Shown here piece by piece: positions 5,085-7,712 of a stretch of DNA of 7,712 nucleotides; the stretch's first letter is position 1, and every line of letters begins with the position of its first letter. Under the pieces are notes generated by a model, which did no database searches, had not been told where the DNA came from, and saw nothing but the letters and a program-made list of their open reading frames with translations. The stretch is from Bacteroidales bacterium. Lineage in GTDB: Bacteria > Bacteroidota > Bacteroidia > Bacteroidales > JAAUTT01. Where the stretch lies: positions 1 through 7,712 of the forward strand of contig JAAUTT010000188.1 in NCBI GenBank assembly GCA_012031335.1, written 5' to 3'. A program made the translations under genes and the position numbers.

Positions 5085-7712
5085 ATGAGACTAGCGATAT
5101 TATTAACAATTATCGGTGCTTTACAGACTCATGCTAACGGACTCTCTCAGGTTTTTACTATCTCTGGTAAACAAGTTACCATAAAGGAAATAGTAAGTCA
5201 GATTGAAAAAACCAGTAACTTCAAATTCCTCTATCAGGACGAAGTAATCGACAGCACAGCTGCTGTAGATATTGAGGTTTACAAAAAACCCATTGAAGAA
5301 GTACTGGACCATCTTTTAGCAAATTCTAATTTGAGTTTCAAACGATTTGAGGATAACCTCATTGTTTTGACAAAAGCCTCAAACGAAAAAACTACAGGCT
5401 ATTACGGTAAAAGGAACCATAACCGCATCTTTAACAGGGGAGCCTCTTCCTGGTGTAAGTGTCGTTATCAAGGGAACAACACAGGGTACCGTTACGGACC
5501 TGAACGGGAAATTTACGATTGAAGTACCATCGGCCGATGCTGTGCTTTTGATCTCCTCCATCGGCTATCTTTCAGAAGAAATTAGTGTAGGTGGCCGCAC
5601 TACCATCGACATTAAACTTACTGAAAGTATCGAAAGTCTGGAAGAAGTTGTGGTTGTGGGATACGGAACTACAAAACGTTCGGATTTGACTGGATCAGTT
5701 GGTACAGTAAAAGGCGATGAAATTGGAAATCAAACCGTAAACAGCGTCGCTGCGGCGCTTCAAAGCAGGGTTTCGGGTGTAAAAATTAACAGTGCAAGCG
5801 GCGCTCCCGGCACAAACGCTCAGATTTTTATCCGCGGATTTGGCAACTTCCAGGGTATTCCTCCTCTTTGGATTATCGACGGTGTTCAATATTCAGGTGA
5901 TGATCCAGGCTCCAAAATCAGCTTAAAAGATATCGAGAGTATCGATATTCTTAAAGACGGCTCCTCATCAGCCATTTATGGATCACAAGGTGCTGGTGGT
6001 GTTATAATTGTAACCACCAAATCGGGCCGGTCGGGAAAATTGCAGGTTAATTTCAGCACAGGGCTTAGCCAGACCTCGAATTACAATCTGCCTGAACTTT
6101 TAAATAAAGAACAATACATCGAAACCCGAAATGCCTATTATCCGAACGGAGTTTGGGAAAATGTAAATATCAACAATTATCCCACTACCGACTGGATGGA
6201 TGTAATGACCCAGAAAGGCAGCAGACAAACCTACGACTTTTCAATTGCAGGTGGAAATGACAAATCGACTTTCTATATTGGTTCAAACTACTTTAAAGAA
6301 AAAGGAACCCTGGTTGAAAGCAACCTCGAACGTATAGGTTTACGTATTAATTCCGATCATAAACTTGCCAAATGGGCCACCATTGGCGAAAGAATTTACC
6401 TGTACAGAATAAATAACGAAGGTAATGCCACCTCGCCAAGAAGTATTTACCGTACATCTCCCGGTTCGGGAATTTACGATGAAGACAGAACCAATCCCTG
6501 GTATCCCGGCTCATGGGCTTATCTCGATGGATCTTCACCTTGGGTAGGATACAATGCCTATGCTTCAACTCAAATTGAAAGAAGAAAGAGCCAGAATGAA
6601 GCCCTTGAAGGAAGCTTGTTTTTGAACCTTAAACCTTTTAAAGGCCTGGAATGGAAAACAACAGGTGGTTTATTTGCTGAAAAAAGTTTTGGAAATACAG
6701 CACAAACACCTTTTTACCTGGGTGCACAGTCTAATTCAGGAACCAAAGACAAAGCAACTTACAGCGAAAATTGGGGACAATCCTACAAATACACTTTTAA
6801 CACTGTATTAACATACAATTTAAATCTTGGTAATCACAGCTTATCTCCTATGGTTGGCTTTGAAAGCATACAGGGTAACTGGTCAAATATTAATGGTGGA
6901 TTTAATTACTACTTTAATAAAGACTGGCCAACTATGTTAGACCAGGCGCAGCAAAACCCTGGTAACAACTGGTATCGCACCGTTGGCGGCGCCAATGCTG
7001 ATATGGATCGTTTGTATTCCTATTTCGGAAGGTTAAAGTATAGCTTTGCCAACAAATACTTCCTTACTTTTAATGTTCGTCGCGATGCATCTTCCAAATT
7101 CGGTATCAATAATCGTGTTGGTATCTTCCCTTCGGCATCTTTTGCATGGAAAATTAACGAGGAAGAATTTATGAATGCAATACCAGTTATATCTCTCCTG
7201 AAATTACGTGCTGAATACGGTGCTGTTGGTAATGATCGTATCCCTTCACTTTATTACCTTAAATTTTACGAGGTAAGCCAGGCTTATTCTTTCGAAAACA
7301 GTTTAGGTTCGTCGGGTATCCAATTGCAATCCAAACTTCCTAATGCCGACATAAAATGGGAGTCGATGGTAACCAGCGGTCTGGCTCTCGACTGGGGTAT
7401 TCTGGAGAATAAACTCACCGGTACTTTCGGATACTACAGCAAATCGTCCAACGATCTGTTATACAACCTTCCTATTCAAGCTTCGGCTGGTCTTGGTTCA
7501 TTTGTTTTTACCAATATTGGAGAAGTTAAGAACAGCGGATTCGAAGTTGATATATTGTGGAAAGAAACCCGCGGAGATTTTCATACTCTGTTGGTTTTAA
7601 CGGAGCTACGCTTAACAACGAAGTCGTAAACCTCGATGGTATTGACAATGCTCCAATTGAAGGCGCTGCCGGAGTAATTAACGAACAGGGTGACCAGGTA
7701 TTTTATAAAACA
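5085..7712 (+). CDS. SusC/RagA-family TonB-linked outer-membrane transporter with N-terminal STN signalling domain; 3'-partial, two frameshifts
   Basis: Outer-membrane barrel that, with a SusD-type lipoprotein, imports glycans or other polymers using TonB energy; substrate not predictable here. The repaired product has about 876 residues in the window, and the family is usually about 1000-1100. Residues 1-18 are a signal peptide (RLAILLTIIGALQTHA). About 25-98 is an STN domain (VTIKEIVSQIEKTSNFKFLY). About 107-183 is a carboxypeptidase-regulatory-like domain (GEPLPGVSVVIKGTTQGTV, LNGKFTIEVP, ISSIGY). SLEEVVVVGYGT (about 185) opens the plug, which has FIRGFG, PLWIIDGVQY and the SusC hallmark SLKDIESIDILKDGSSSAIYG (about 279). 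The barrel follows. ATG at 5085 is the first ordinary start, but the frame is open back to 5028, and ATG at 5021 may be the true start if an adjacent A run is miscounted. The STN domain and the upstream sigma/anti-sigma genes indicate a signal-transducing receptor. As read, the frame breaks at about 5390 and 7580. GTG at 5542 is an internal valine codon. Confidence 0.93.
5386..5391 (+). other. Frameshift site 1 in the SusC-like gene (A6 run, one base too many)
   Basis: With six A the STN frame turns into non-family sequence (TTGYYGKRNHNRIFNRG) and stops at 5522. With five A it reads ASNEKLQAITVKGTITASL, linking STN to the carboxypeptidase-regulatory-like domain in the order typical of SusC proteins. 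Confidence 0.85.
7578..7581 (+). other. Frameshift site 2 in the SusC-like gene (T4 run, one base missing)
   Basis: With four T the barrel frame gives DFHTLLVLTELRLTTKS and stops at 7629. With five T it reads GDFSYSVGFNGATLNNEVV, typical SusC barrel sequence, and stays open to the window edge. Confidence 0.85.

Noticed and set aside
6347..6568. Minus-strand open frame of 73 codons inside the SusC barrel
   Set aside because: It is a shadow of the barrel coding frame with an implausible Trp/Arg/His-rich composition.

Overview
The window looks like a chromosomal piece from a Bacteroidota bacterium. The evidence is an ECF sigma factor of the Bacteroides-expansion type, a FecR-like anti-sigma factor with a DUF4974-like C-terminus, a SusC/RagA-type outer-membrane transporter, a second TonB-dependent receptor, AT-rich intergenic DNA and a TAnnTTTG promoter element. 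A marine or gut Bacteroidales/Marinilabiliales-like source is plausible but cannot be fixed from sequence alone.

Layout: (1) about 1-2651, minus strand, a TonB-dependent receptor whose C-terminus runs off the left edge; (2) 2652-3046, an AT-rich divergent intergenic region with short repeats and a candidate promoter; (3) 3047-3655, plus strand, the ECF sigma factor; (4) 3715-4828, plus strand, the FecR-like anti-sigma factor; (5) 4829-5084, a leader region with a perfect 11-bp hairpin and a repeated 9-mer; (6) 5085 to the right edge, plus strand, a SusC-like receptor whose C-terminus is missing. A SusD partner would be expected just beyond the right edge.

How the genes fit together: sigma, anti-sigma and SusC-like receptor form the classical FecI-FecR-FecA type cell-surface signalling cassette. 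The SusC-like protein carries an N-terminal STN domain, the domain that contacts periplasmic FecR when a substrate binds. FecR then releases the sigma factor, which drives the transporter genes. The divergent minus-strand receptor also has an STN-like N-terminal domain, so two receptors may report to the same sigma/anti-sigma pair.

The most striking feature is technical. All three large genes are broken into pieces, yet each break can be repaired by a one-base change inside a run of identical bases (eight clear sites, perhaps a ninth at the SusC start). Family sequence continues in the new frame after each repair, and the repaired FecR has a normal length (370 aa). This points to homopolymer sequencing errors, not to gene decay. 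No clearly undescribed biological system is visible.
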